Under the pieces are notes generated by a model, which was not told the DNA's origin, ran no database searches, and worked only from the letters and a program-made list of their open reading frames with translations. Of a DNA stretch of 64,000 nucleotides, positions 16,604 through 24,879 are shown piece by piece. Within the stretch, counting starts at the first letter, position 1. Every line of letters begins with the position of its first letter. The position numbers and the translations under genes were made by a program. The stretch comes from DATJGF01 sp035495315 (GTDB taxonomy: Bacteria > Verrucomicrobiota > Verrucomicrobiia > Limisphaerales > UBA8199): assembly GCA_035495315.1 (NCBI GenBank), contig DATJGF010000194.1:1-64000 (forward strand), written 5' to 3'.

Positions 16604-18010
16604 CTAATCGCCGGTGTTATTAGCCATCTCCACCTTGGCCTTGCTTTCATTGGAAATACGCACGCTGCCGCGCATCACGTTGTCTGAGATGATTGCCCGG
16701 CGTATCCCCTCCCCCAACTCAATCTGTGGTTTGTTCTCCTGAAACTCACAACCTCGCACCAGGAGTGTTCCCCCAGAAGCCTGCAATGCCGCCAGACCCT
16801 TTTTCTCCCGGTCCCATTGCACGAAGGTGCAATCGCTGAATCCGACGGTTCCCTTTCCGCTGATTTTGGCGATCTGATTACAGGGACCCCAAAACGCACA
16901 GTTTACAAACCGGATACTTCCCGAGTTGCTGGGTTCCACACGGACCATCGTCGGATCCGGACCGTGGAATGAAACAAATTCGCCGTTCGATATTAGCAGG
17001 GCCATGGAGGCGCAATTCTCAACGACCACTGCGGTAAAGCAATCATCAGCACCGAGGCCGACAAAATTCCCATTACAGAGGCCCGCCTGGGTCTGAATGA
17101 ATTTATAGCCAATGTTGTAACCGAAGCAGAACGTGTTGAACATATATTGCCAATCGCTGCGCCCCACAATAAACGCTTCGCCATGCTGCTGCTGCCATTG
17201 GAAAAGCTTCGGCTTCAGGCTCCACCAGGGGTTAAAATGCACATCTTCAATCCGGCCAATATCGTAGATGGCATCGACCAGGATTCCGCGTCGCAACGGC
17301 TGACCCTGAACGTCCCGGATGAGATGGCGCTCATTGCGGGTCGCATCGATGCCGTTGTACGGGTTCAACAGTTCGACGGCGAGCACTGCCGGGTTCTTGC
17401 CACGCATCGCAATTGTCCACGGATAAGGAGCGGGTTCCTCATTATCCTTTTGCTCGGGGTAATAAATAACGACGCCTTTCAAAGTGCTGTTGTGGCTCAG
17501 CGTGATAAAAGGTGAACCCTCTTCGCTTCCCCGCCCCTCAGTGGCAAGGAAAGTGGTGCCATCCGTTCCTGGCTTGGGCAAACCGGCATCCCGAATTCCA
17601 GGATGGGCCGGCACCGACTCCCACACGCCACACAGACTCACCGCCTTCGGGATATTCAGATGGCCGGCGAAGAAATAGCTGCCCCGCGGCACGTAAACTT
17701 CCCCGCCGCCTGCCTGGCCTGCAGCATCCAACGCCTTTTGAAAGGCCGCCGTGTCGTCGCTTTGTCCGTCTCCCTTGGCGCCGAAATCGAGGACCGAGTA
17801 TTTGTCCGTTGAAGCTGCCGCGGAAACGAAACGTGCGGCCAGAAACAAACCTATAGCCAGCAATACAGGACTTGCGGCGCACGCTCGCAAAGACCCGCTT
17901 GGGGTTAAGCAGTTGCCACGGTGTGGAATGCTCAATTTGAAATTGGCAGTTGATGGCTTGGTGCTTTCCAGTGAAGATGAAAGGGCCTTGCTCAATCGGC
18001 CACCTTCCAT
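16604..18010 (-). CDS. Secreted pectate-lyase-superfamily (beta-helix) protein
   Basis: 468 residues. The hallmark SVLDFGAKGDGQSDDTAAFQKALDAA begins the right-handed beta-helix domain at ~72. Strand-rich repeats follow, including GRIEDVHFNPWWSLKP, GNFVGLGADDCFTAVVVENC, IRFVNCAFWGPC, VGFSDCTFVQWD and LLVRGCEFQENKP. A hydrophobic segment (ASPVLLAIGLFLAARFVSAAAS, ~46-67) is an internal signal peptide, so the true start may be a downstream TTG rather than the ATG at 18010. That ATG overlaps the end of the GH127 gene by 19 bp, implying coupling. Members include rhamnogalacturonases and polysaccharide lyases; catalytic residues cannot be assigned, so the exact activity is open. Confidence 0.85.
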   Translation of the reverse strand: MEGGRLSKALSSSLESTKPSTANFKLSIPHRGNCLTPSGSLRACAASPVLLAIGLFLAARFVSAAASTDKYSVLDFGAKGDGQSDDTAAFQKALDAAGQAGGGEVYVPRGSYFFAGHLNIPKAVSLCGVWESVPAHPGIRDAGLPKPGTDGTTFLATEGRGSEEGSPFITLSHNSTLKGVVIYYPEQKDNEEPAPYPWTIAMRGKNPAVLAVELLNPYNGIDATRNERHLIRDVQGQPLRRGILVDAIYDIGRIEDVHFNPWWSLKPKLFQWQQQHGEAFIVGRSDWQYMFNTFCFGYNIGYKFIQTQAGLCNGNFVGLGADDCFTAVVVENCASMALLISNGEFVSFHGPDPTMVRVEPSNSGSIRFVNCAFWGPCNQIAKISGKGTVGFSDCTFVQWDREKKGLAALQASGGTLLVRGCEFQENKPQIELGEGIRRAIISDNVMRGSVRISNESKAKVEMANNTGD

Positions 18011-20496
18011 TGCAGAATCCCCGCTGAGTATTCCCTCTGCAATTTCACTTCGAGTCGCAAGCCTGTGGTTGCAACCGGCTTGAACGCGACCCGGTTGTAT
18101 TTATCTCGCTTAACCTCGTAGGCGCTCTCAGTGGTTACTGGTGTCCAATGTTCTGCTTCACGAAACAGGATTTGCCAGGATTGCGGAACTCGACAGCTTC
18201 CCACCCCGCTATCGTCGAACCAATAAACTTGCACCGACGAAACTTTGCGCTTTCCAGCAAACTCATACTGCACCCATTCGCTCGTCCCGCGATGGTCCCA
18301 CCAGGTGAACCGTGGAATCGAATGGTCATTTGAATTCTTCGGTTCCAATCCATCCACCACCGCTTCCACGCTATCGCTGGGACAGCAATGTGAGGCGGAA
18401 ACCGGCGGGCTCCTGGTCGCGGGCCACTCATGGGCATCAGGCCCGGTGCCGATTACTGGGAAAGCGGAGATTCTCAGGCGGGCGGCCCCCATCGGAATAA
18501 GCGTGACGGTCTCCACGGGTTGGTCCGATGTGACAGGACTGGGTTGCAGTTTGCCGACCAAACCCAGCGCGTCCTGTTTCCAGGAAGGAATTCGTTTAGC
18601 TTTGGCCCGCAATTCGATGGGAGCCGTTTGGGGCGTGAATGGTTGAACTGCCAAAGGACCTGATTTCCGCACAACCTTGAATGATTTGGCAGGGCTTTTT
18701 GCGTCGAGCACCAGGCCGTAGTTCCAGGAGTTTGTGGGAAACACTTCCGTCTCGGGCCAGGCGTCTGTCCCGCCATAGCGGGACCAGCGTTCGCCAATCT
18801 TTAGCGAAAAGGTTAGCGGCCCATAATCGACAGAAGCGGCCTGGTTGTTTTTTTCCCAACGCCGGACCGTTATCTGCATCGGCAGTTCCAACTTCACGCG
18901 ATCACCATTGTGCCAAATCCGCTCGATCCTGACGTAATGCAGCGGTTCGGTTTTCAGTGCGAGGTGTTGGCCATTGACTCGAATAGAGGCCGCCTGGCAC
19001 CAACGCGGGATCCGCAGATACAACGGGAACTTTGCCGGCTCGGCAGCTGAAATGGTCAGCTGAATCACACTATCGAACGGATAATCAGTTTGCTCGTTGA
19101 TAGTGACGCTCCCGCCTTGGCCGACCTTGGCGGTAACCTCCGAGGGCGCGTAAAGCGACGCGCAAATTCCGCGGTCCGGAGTGCCCAGCCAAAGTTCTTC
19201 CGCAAAGTAAGGCCAGCCGTGCGAAACATTGTGCTGGCAACATCGGTAGACCTCGAACGGACTATAGGAAAACATTGTGCCTTCATTCTCCACTCCTGGG
19301 CTCTTGTTTCCCTTATCGAGCTGCACCTGGTTGGCGCAGGTCAGGTAGTGCAATGCCTTCTGGTCAGGTGTAAGCGCCGCCGGCAGTGAGTTGAACGCCA
19401 TTTCCTCACAACGATCACTCCAGATCGGATTTCCGGAGATCTTCGTCAACATCTCGAAACTATGCATGAATTCAACCATGCCACAGGTCTCAAACCCTTG
19501 CCTTGGATCGGTGAAACCAGGCCGGCAATTCTCATCCCCGGCGAAGCCGCCTCCGGGAAATTGGCCATAGCGGTCGATGACCGTCTGGTAATTGCGTTCA
19601 GCCGCATCGAGGAACTTCTGGTCTGCCGCTTGTTGATAGTAAACCCCGGGTTCGCGAAAACCTTCGGCGATATTGACGTTGTGCCAATTGACAACTCCAC
19701 CATCCCACCGCGCCATGTTGTCGTGAATCTTTTTCGCCAACTCGAGGAGAAAACCGTCGCCCGTATGATTATAAAGCCAGTAAATCGACTCGATGTTGTC
19801 GCCAAAGCGGATCTTGGGCCAGTAACCCGCGCCAAAGTTTTCGCCTGGTTGGGTATTCAGCCATTGGAAGTATTTCGTGAGGAAAGGCAGCACTCGGGAA
19901 TCCCCAGTAAATTCATAAAACGACTCCAGCACGTTGCACATCACCATGTGCGGCCAAAGGTCAGGCTTGCCTTCCAAGCCCGTTTTGTTCGCGCGCGGGC
20001 CGAAATAGCCACCAGGTTCCTGGCTTGCCAGGACGGCGTCGATCCATTTCCGTGAGTGCTGTATAATCTGCGGATTTTTGAGAACATAGCCCAAATCGCC
20101 GTAGCCTTTCAGCCAATAGGGCAATTCCTCCCAACCGAACTGGCCGTGGCCGTCAGCCGACGCCCAGGCGCTGTTCTCGAATTTGCACCATTTGGAAATC
20201 TCTTCGAGATGTCCCGTCATACCGTCGGCTTCCAATTGAAGTTGGTGCAACAACCAACCTCGGGGAGCAATGCTGCCAATCGGCAATTTGACGAAAGCAC
20301 TGGGAACCAGCGGCTGGCGATTCGCCGTATAAACCGGGCTCGCAGCGGATGTCGCCGGCCGGACAACAGTCGAAACGTGATTGTCAGTAGATTCCGCCCA
20401 GCTCACTTCGCCGCACAGCGATATTGCAGCAATCAGAACTGGGTAAATATGGGGGCGAAGCATGAACGCAACTTTGGGGATTTGAGTTGTTATCAT
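17992..20496 (-). CDS. Secreted GH127-type (DUF1680) beta-L-arabinofuranosidase-like enzyme with discoidin-like C-terminus
   Basis: 834 residues (823 from the alternative ATG at 20463). The signal peptide is HIYPVLIAAISLCGEVSWA. The (alpha/alpha)6 catalytic domain spans ~60-600: SIAPRGWLLHQLQLEADGMTGHLEEISKWC, GWEELPYWLKGYGDLGYVL, then FETCGMVEFMHSFEML and VYRCCQHNVSHGWPYF. The ETC and RCC elements correspond to the Glu and three Cys that bind zinc in characterised GH127 arabinofuranosidase. The C-terminal ~110 residues (VEAVVDGLEPKNSNDHSIPRFTWWDHRGTSEWVQYEF...SVQVYWFDDSG) look like an F5/8-type carbohydrate-binding module. It is the first gene of an operon with a beta-helix lyase and a sugar permease, fitting arabinan/pectin use. 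Confidence 0.9.
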   Translation of the reverse strand: MITTQIPKVAFMLRPHIYPVLIAAISLCGEVSWAESTDNHVSTVVRPATSAASPVYTANRQPLVPSAFVKLPIGSIAPRGWLLHQLQLEADGMTGHLEEISKWCKFENSAWASADGHGQFGWEELPYWLKGYGDLGYVLKNPQIIQHSRKWIDAVLASQEPGGYFGPRANKTGLEGKPDLWPHMVMCNVLESFYEFTGDSRVLPFLTKYFQWLNTQPGENFGAGYWPKIRFGDNIESIYWLYNHTGDGFLLELAKKIHDNMARWDGGVVNWHNVNIAEGFREPGVYYQQAADQKFLDAAERNYQTVIDRYGQFPGGGFAGDENCRPGFTDPRQGFETCGMVEFMHSFEMLTKISGNPIWSDRCEEMAFNSLPAALTPDQKALHYLTCANQVQLDKGNKSPGVENEGTMFSYSPFEVYRCCQHNVSHGWPYFAEELWLGTPDRGICASLYAPSEVTAKVGQGGSVTINEQTDYPFDSVIQLTISAAEPAKFPLYLRIPRWCQAASIRVNGQHLALKTEPLHYVRIERIWHNGDRVKLELPMQITVRRWEKNNQAASVDYGPLTFSLKIGERWSRYGGTDAWPETEVFPTNSWNYGLVLDAKSPAKSFKVVRKSGPLAVQPFTPQTAPIELRAKAKRIPSWKQDALGLVGKLQPSPVTSDQPVETVTLIPMGAARLRISAFPVIGTGPDAHEWPATRSPPVSASHCCPSDSVEAVVDGLEPKNSNDHSIPRFTWWDHRGTSEWVQYEFAGKRKVSSVQVYWFDDSGVGSCRVPQSWQILFREAEHWTPVTTESAYEVKRDKYNRVAFKPVATTGLRLEVKLQREYSAGILQWKVAD

Positions 20497-20558
20497 CAGT
20501 CAGGACGCGGGCAGTTAACCGGCGACGGGGAGATCTTTAAGAATCCCACCAAGCCAAG

Positions 20559-21569
20559 TCAAGCAAGTGGCACAACCACGCGCAGGCGCGAACGTTCAAT
20601 TGAGAACTTCGCCGGCAGGCAACCCAGCAACTCGCCATCGACTTCCAGCGGAGTGCGGGACGACGCTGTCAGGGTCAACGATTGAGCCTGGAACCACTCG
20701 GCAGCCGATGCCGGCAGCTGTCCACGAACCAGCAACTGCGGACCACACCGCGCTAGAGTGAACCAATTGACCCGAGGCAATACGCACACATCCAGCAGAC
20801 CATCTCTTAAATCTGCCTTTGGAAAAATGCGGAAAGGCCCGCCGTAAAGTCGCCCGTTCCCAATGAGCACGAGGCCTCCGGTAACGTTGTGGTTAGAACC
20901 AGCCGCCGTGATACTCCAGGGCGCCCCCAATAAGGCCTGCAGACCGGCGACGACGTAGGCCAGTGGCCCCACCCGCTTTTTAAGTTCCCAGCGAACCAAC
21001 TCAATAGCCCGGGCGTCGAGTCCGGCACCCGCCAACTGTGCAAAGTAGCTAAAGCCGCCAGCTCCATTTGCTCCGTGTTCGACCCTCGGCAGGTCGATGA
21101 CCGTTTCCTTTCCTTGCCGTATCGCCGCCCAGGATCGCTCTGGCTTCAACGGGATGTTTAACTCTCGAGCAAACACGTTAACCGTCCCCAGAGGCATAAC
21201 CCCCAGCCGCGCGCGTTCAAAACCCTTCGGCGCATCTCCCAACCCGTTGAGTACCTCGTTTACCGTCCCGTCGCCACCTGCCGCAACAACTGTGTCGAAA
21301 CCTTCGACCACCGCTTCCGTTGCCAATCTGCGCGCGTCACCTGGACCGCTCGTAAGTTTTAACGTGCTTTGCGCCCCCACCTCATCGAGGTGGCGTCGAA
21401 ACCGTCGGGCTTTCTCACCCTTGGCCGCTGGGTTGAAAATAACGCACGCGCGCACATCACATTGTTTGAGCAGCCCGACGAGGTTAGTCGAGGAGAATAA
21501 GTAAGACCCGAAGGCCGAAGCTCGAGATCCGATTTTGCCGCTTTGAATTCTTGGTTCAGAGTCTGCCAA
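20559..21569 (-). CDS. Diacylglycerol-kinase-family lipid kinase
   Basis: 336 residues. The DAGK catalytic domain starts at ACVIFNPAAKGEKARRFRRHL (~40) and has the nucleotide motif AAGGDGTVNEVLNGL with LGVMPLGTVNVFARELNIP. The C-terminal beta-sandwich contains FSYFAQLAGAGLDARAIELV, GGLVLIGNGRLYGGPFRIFPKADLRDGLLDV and LEVDGELLG. Such enzymes (DgkB/YegS-like) phosphorylate diacylglycerol, sphingoid bases or related lipids in the cytoplasm. The first ~38 residues are poorly conserved, and an ATG further in may be used. It is upstream of the GH127 operon on the same strand with a 62-bp gap, but no functional link is evident. Confidence 0.9.
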   Translation of the reverse strand: MADSEPRIQSGKIGSRASAFGSYLFSSTNLVGLLKQCDVRACVIFNPAAKGEKARRFRRHLDEVGAQSTLKLTSGPGDARRLATEAVVEGFDTVVAAGGDGTVNEVLNGLGDAPKGFERARLGVMPLGTVNVFARELNIPLKPERSWAAIRQGKETVIDLPRVEHGANGAGGFSYFAQLAGAGLDARAIELVRWELKKRVGPLAYVVAGLQALLGAPWSITAAGSNHNVTGGLVLIGNGRLYGGPFRIFPKADLRDGLLDVCVLPRVNWFTLARCGPQLLVRGQLPASAAEWFQAQSLTLTASSRTPLEVDGELLGCLPAKFSIERSRLRVVVPLA

Positions 21570-21617
21570 CTGAACGGTTGGACCCCTGAGCCTTGCCCGT
21601 CTCCATGAGCCGCCTAT

Positions 21618-21691
21618 TTCGTCCTCGGTCTCGTCGTCGTCCTTCTTCGAAAATCCAGGAAGAAGATCGAGGACGACGAGACCGAGGACGA
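21618..21691. repeat. Large imperfect palindrome of CGTCCTCG-type units
   Basis: The left arm at ~21618-21648 consists of TCGTCCTCGGTCTCGTCGTC followed by GTCCTTCTTC. The right arm at ~21658-21691 is its near-perfect inverse, with a ~10-nt loop. The stem exceeds 25 pairs. It lies between the DAGK-like gene and the HAF-repeat gene and does not encode a recognisable protein. Its form suggests a REP-type or mobile-element-derived repeat. Confidence 0.65.
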
Positions 21692-21746
21692 GTACGAATT
21701 AATGCGGTCAGTTGATTGGCCTCATGCCGCTTCTTTGTGAGGCTTT

Positions 21747-21770
21747 GAGTCTCGTTACGTCGTCTCCTAC
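21747..21770 (-). repeat. Single copy of the 24-bp dispersed repeat (contains ACGTCGTCTCCTA)
   Basis: This 24-bp sequence, beginning GAGTCTC and ending ACGTCGTCTCCTAC, matches both arms of the inverted-repeat element at 37890-38036 with one or two differences. Here it occurs singly in the intergenic region downstream of the HAF-repeat gene. Confidence 0.65.
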
Positions 21771-21801
21771 AGAAGGGTTAGTTGTTCGGATTTCGGAATT
21801 A

Positions 21802-21837
21802 AAAAGAACGCGGGGCGTTCCAGCGGAGGAACGCCCC
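21802..21837 (-). terminator. Intrinsic terminator of the HAF-repeat gene
   Basis: On the minus strand GGGGCGTTCC (21837-21828), a 6-nt loop and GGAACGCCCC (21821-21812) form a perfect 10-bp stem. It is followed by GCGTTCTTTTTAA, which gives a T-run. It begins 47 bp after the stop codon at 21885. A sibling hairpin lies at 24822-24850. Confidence 0.8.
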
Positions 21838-21884
21838 AAGGCGGGGTCAATATGAGTACAACAACAACAACGCCGCCTTAAATC

Positions 21885-24671
21885 TTACTTCTTCTTCAGG
21901 AGGAGAGTGCTGCTGCTGCCATTCCCGTTGCCCTTGGGAACGGTCACGAGCACGGTCCCCGTCGCAACATTGCCCGAGGCATCCGTTGATTGGACCGTGA
22001 TGGTGTATACTCTGCCGTTCCCGCTCGGGTCCCGCGAAGCCGCCAGGTTAAGCGTCAGGTTCCCGGTGATCTGGACCTCACCCGGCGAAAGCGATTCATT
22101 GCTCGTTACCGAGATAATTTTGGTGATCGGCGCACAGCCGCAATTGTTGGCTATAACTGCCGTGACGGTTACGGCAACCATTTGATGATTCGGTGGGATT
22201 AAGGAATTGGGGCTGGCACTCAGCGATTGGATAACCGGAGGGTTTGTATTGGCCACAGTCAACGCCACGTTCGCGGAAGAGCTATTGCCACTCGCGTCCA
22301 TCGCCGTAACCACGATTGTGTATTGGCCGGTGCCCAGCAACGTGCCTGCAGCCGGACTTTGGCTCAGGCTGATCTGATTGGCGAGTGTGCAATTGTCCGA
22401 AGCCACAACGTTGGCGAGCACGCTAGGCACGACACCCTGACAATTCGCATCCGCAGAAACCGTGATTGGGCCTGGAACGCTCACAAAACTCGGGGCCGTC
22501 GTATCGGCTATTTCCAACGCGACGTTGGCCGTAGAGCTATTCCCACTGGCGTCCATCGCCGTAATCACGATCATATATTGACCGGTGCCCAACAGCGAAC
22601 CGGCAGCCGGATTTTGGCTAAGACCCAATTGGTTCGCCGCTGTGCAATTATCCGAGGCTACAACATTGGCCAGGACGTTTGGCACCACACCCTGACAATG
22701 TGCACCGGCCGAAATCGTCATTGGACCCGGAACGCTGACAAAACTGGGCGCCGTCGTATCGACCACGTTGAGCGAGATGTTGGCTGTAGAGCTATTGCCG
22801 CTGGCGTCCATCGCCGTAACCACAATGGTGTGTGGCCCAGTACCCACCGGCGCGCCCGCCGCAGGATTTTGGCTAAGATTGAGTTGATTGGCCGCAGTGC
22901 AAGTATCCGTGGCAACCACACCTCCAAGCACGTTGGGCACTGTCGCTTGGCAGTTCAAACCGGCAGAGACAGTCAAAGGTGCCGGAACGCTGACAATCGT
23001 CGGGGCGGTCTTATCCAGCACCGTAAATGACACGCTGCAGGAAGAGCTATTGCCAGAGCTGTCGGTCACGTTGATTGAAATGGGGTGAGAACCGAGACCA
23101 ACTAAAGTTCCGGCAACCGGGTCCTGTGTAATAGTCAACCCGGAGCGAGGCGTGCAGTTGTCATTGGCTACAACTTGCGAGACGACGTCCGGAACCGCCG
23201 CCTGGCAATTCGCATCTGATGAGGTCGTCATATCCGAGGGGCATGACCCTGTCGGCGGTGTCGTATCGACAACGGTCACTACGACGTTGGCCTGATTGGA
23301 CGCGCCACAAACGTCCGTCACGGTTAGGGTTACCACATTCGTACCGAGCGGAAGCGATGTGGTCAGGACTGCGTCGTTCCCCAAAACGGCGCCACCCATG
23401 CTCCACTCGAAAGTCAACGGACCATTACCCGGATCGCTTGAACCCGAGCCATTCAGCGTAACCTGAGCCTGGCAATCCACGGTCTGGTTCGGGCCAGCAA
23501 CCGCAACCGGGGAGCTATTGCCACCGCCGAGGTCCATCACAAACCATTGAGAGCTACCCCCATAAAGTCCAAAGCCGACAATCCGTCCTGCATCATTGAT
23601 GAATTGGGCGCTGAGGAGTTCCCACCCTGAATTTGCGGGCAATAGACTATTCAAGTCGACCATGCTGCCATTTCGCCAAAGGAAGGCATGCTGAGTCCCA
23701 TTCGCCAGGGCCGAATTGCCGACAACCTGCCCCAGATTGTTAAGCGCCCAAACCGAACTGTAACCGCCCCCCAAAGTGCCCAGGTCGGTCCTCGTGCCAT
23801 GATCGTAGAGAAATCCGCGAGTTTGCTCGTCATTGGTGGTATTAGCAACGCCCGCCACCTGGCTATTGGTATTCACCACAAACGCGCTCGAGTAGCTGCC
23901 GCCAAACGTGCCCAGGTCGGTCATGGAACCTCCCGAATAAACAAACGCATGCGTGTCACCGTTCGCCACAGACGATTCCCCGACGATCAGCCCCGCATCA
24001 TTCACCGCAAATGCTGAACTGTAATTGCCACCCAACGTGGTCAGATCGCTCATGCTACCCCCGGCGTACACAAACCCGTGAATATCACCGTTGGACAGGC
24101 CGGATTCTCCTACCACGATTCCCGCGTTGTTCAGCGCAAATGCCGAACTGTAATTGCTTCCCAACGTCCCCAGACTCACCATCGGCCCGGTCGCATACAG
24201 AAATGCAATTGGTCCAACGTCATTGGTCGTGTATGACTCCCCCACAACTTGACCCGCGTCGTTGATCGCCGCAGCGCTGCTATAAGACCCGCCCAGCGTT
24301 TTGAGGTCATTAAGCACGCCGCCGTTGTAAAGGAAGGCATGCGTCCCACTCGCCAAATCCGCCTGCCCCACTACGGTGCCGGCCGAGTTCATCGCATACC
24401 CGATACTGACGTTTCCTCCTAACGTTCCGAGATCGGTGATCGCCCCCGCGCTATAAATAAATGCATGAGCCCCGTGCGAGCTGTTGTAGAAGAAGCCCGT
24501 CAATTGCCCGCTGGGATTCAAAGCGTAAACCTGGTATCCTCCTAATTGAGCCGGGGGAAGATTTGTAATCGTGGCCGCGTCATTCCCGCAACCTTCAGCG
24601 GTTCTCCCCGCTGCTACTAATATCGGCAGGACGGTCGAATACCACAGTTTGCGAACCTGATTTATTTTCAT
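21885..24671 (-). CDS. Large secreted HAF-repeat / PKD / HYR-like protein
   Basis: 928 residues from the ATG at 24671, which has AAAGGG five bases upstream; the ATG at 24686 is an alternative. A signal peptide (VRKLWYSTVLPILVAAGRTAEG) is followed by about seven HAF repeats (~45-375) of the form TDLGTLGGNYSSAFAVNDAG-xVVGES-x-HAFVY. Next is a PKD-like domain (~390-475, AVAGPNQTVDCQAQVTLNGSGSSDP). Then come four or five HYR-like Ig repeats (~475-750), each with DTTAPSFVSVPGP, NVVASDNCTAANQLxLSQNPAAG and TAMDASGNSS. A last Ig-like domain precedes a Lys-rich tail. I see no PEP-CTERM or LPXTG anchor. Such proteins are cell-surface or secreted and may bind partners or polysaccharides; the exact role is unknown. 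It sits next to the pilin array and has its own terminator. Confidence 0.85.
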   Translation of the reverse strand: MKINQVRKLWYSTVLPILVAAGRTAEGCGNDAATITNLPPAQLGGYQVYALNPSGQLTGFFYNSSHGAHAFIYSAGAITDLGTLGGNVSIGYAMNSAGTVVGQADLASGTHAFLYNGGVLNDLKTLGGSYSSAAAINDAGQVVGESYTTNDVGPIAFLYATGPMVSLGTLGSNYSSAFALNNAGIVVGESGLSNGDIHGFVYAGGSMSDLTTLGGNYSSAFAVNDAGLIVGESSVANGDTHAFVYSGGSMTDLGTFGGSYSSAFVVNTNSQVAGVANTTNDEQTRGFLYDHGTRTDLGTLGGGYSSVWALNNLGQVVGNSALANGTQHAFLWRNGSMVDLNSLLPANSGWELLSAQFINDAGRIVGFGLYGGSSQWFVMDLGGGNSSPVAVAGPNQTVDCQAQVTLNGSGSSDPGNGPLTFEWSMGGAVLGNDAVLTTSLPLGTNVVTLTVTDVCGASNQANVVVTVVDTTPPTGSCPSDMTTSSDANCQAAVPDVVSQVVANDNCTPRSGLTITQDPVAGTLVGLGSHPISINVTDSSGNSSSCSVSFTVLDKTAPTIVSVPAPLTVSAGLNCQATVPNVLGGVVATDTCTAANQLNLSQNPAAGAPVGTGPHTIVVTAMDASGNSSTANISLNVVDTTAPSFVSVPGPMTISAGAHCQGVVPNVLANVVASDNCTAANQLGLSQNPAAGSLLGTGQYMIVITAMDASGNSSTANVALEIADTTAPSFVSVPGPITVSADANCQGVVPSVLANVVASDNCTLANQISLSQSPAAGTLLGTGQYTIVVTAMDASGNSSSANVALTVANTNPPVIQSLSASPNSLIPPNHQMVAVTVTAVIANNCGCAPITKIISVTSNESLSPGEVQITGNLTLNLAASRDPSGNGRVYTITVQSTDASGNVATGTVLVTVPKGNGNGSSSTLLLKKK

Positions 24672-24821
24672 GGTGCCCTTTTTCATTCCATCACTCGAAA
24701 CGAGTTTCTCGCACGCGCGTCACGAATGATAACCAGCACAGGACACGCCAATCGTTTCTGAGAATCCATCGCTGGCTTTTTACCTTCAATGAAAGTGCGC
24801 AGAGCGCATGAAGAAACATAA

Positions 24822-24850
24822 GGGGCGTTCCTCTCTCGAGGAATCGCCCC
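24822..24850 (-). terminator. Terminator hairpin at the 3' end of the pseudopilin array
   Basis: The arms GGGGCGTTCCTC (24822-24833) and GAGGAATCGCCCC (24838-24850) form a stem with a one-base bulge 30 bp past the stop of the last PilX-like gene. A T-rich stretch (TTATGTTTCTTC) follows on the minus strand. The core is the same as in the terminator at 21802-21837. Confidence 0.65.
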
Positions 24851-24879
24851 CAAACCGAGCTGCTGGGAAGAATTCGAAG

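Noticed and set aside
22227..23030. Plus-strand frame of 267 codons
   Set aside because: It is antisense to the HYR-like repeats of the HAF protein; its His/Arg-rich repeats simply mirror the repeats of the real gene.
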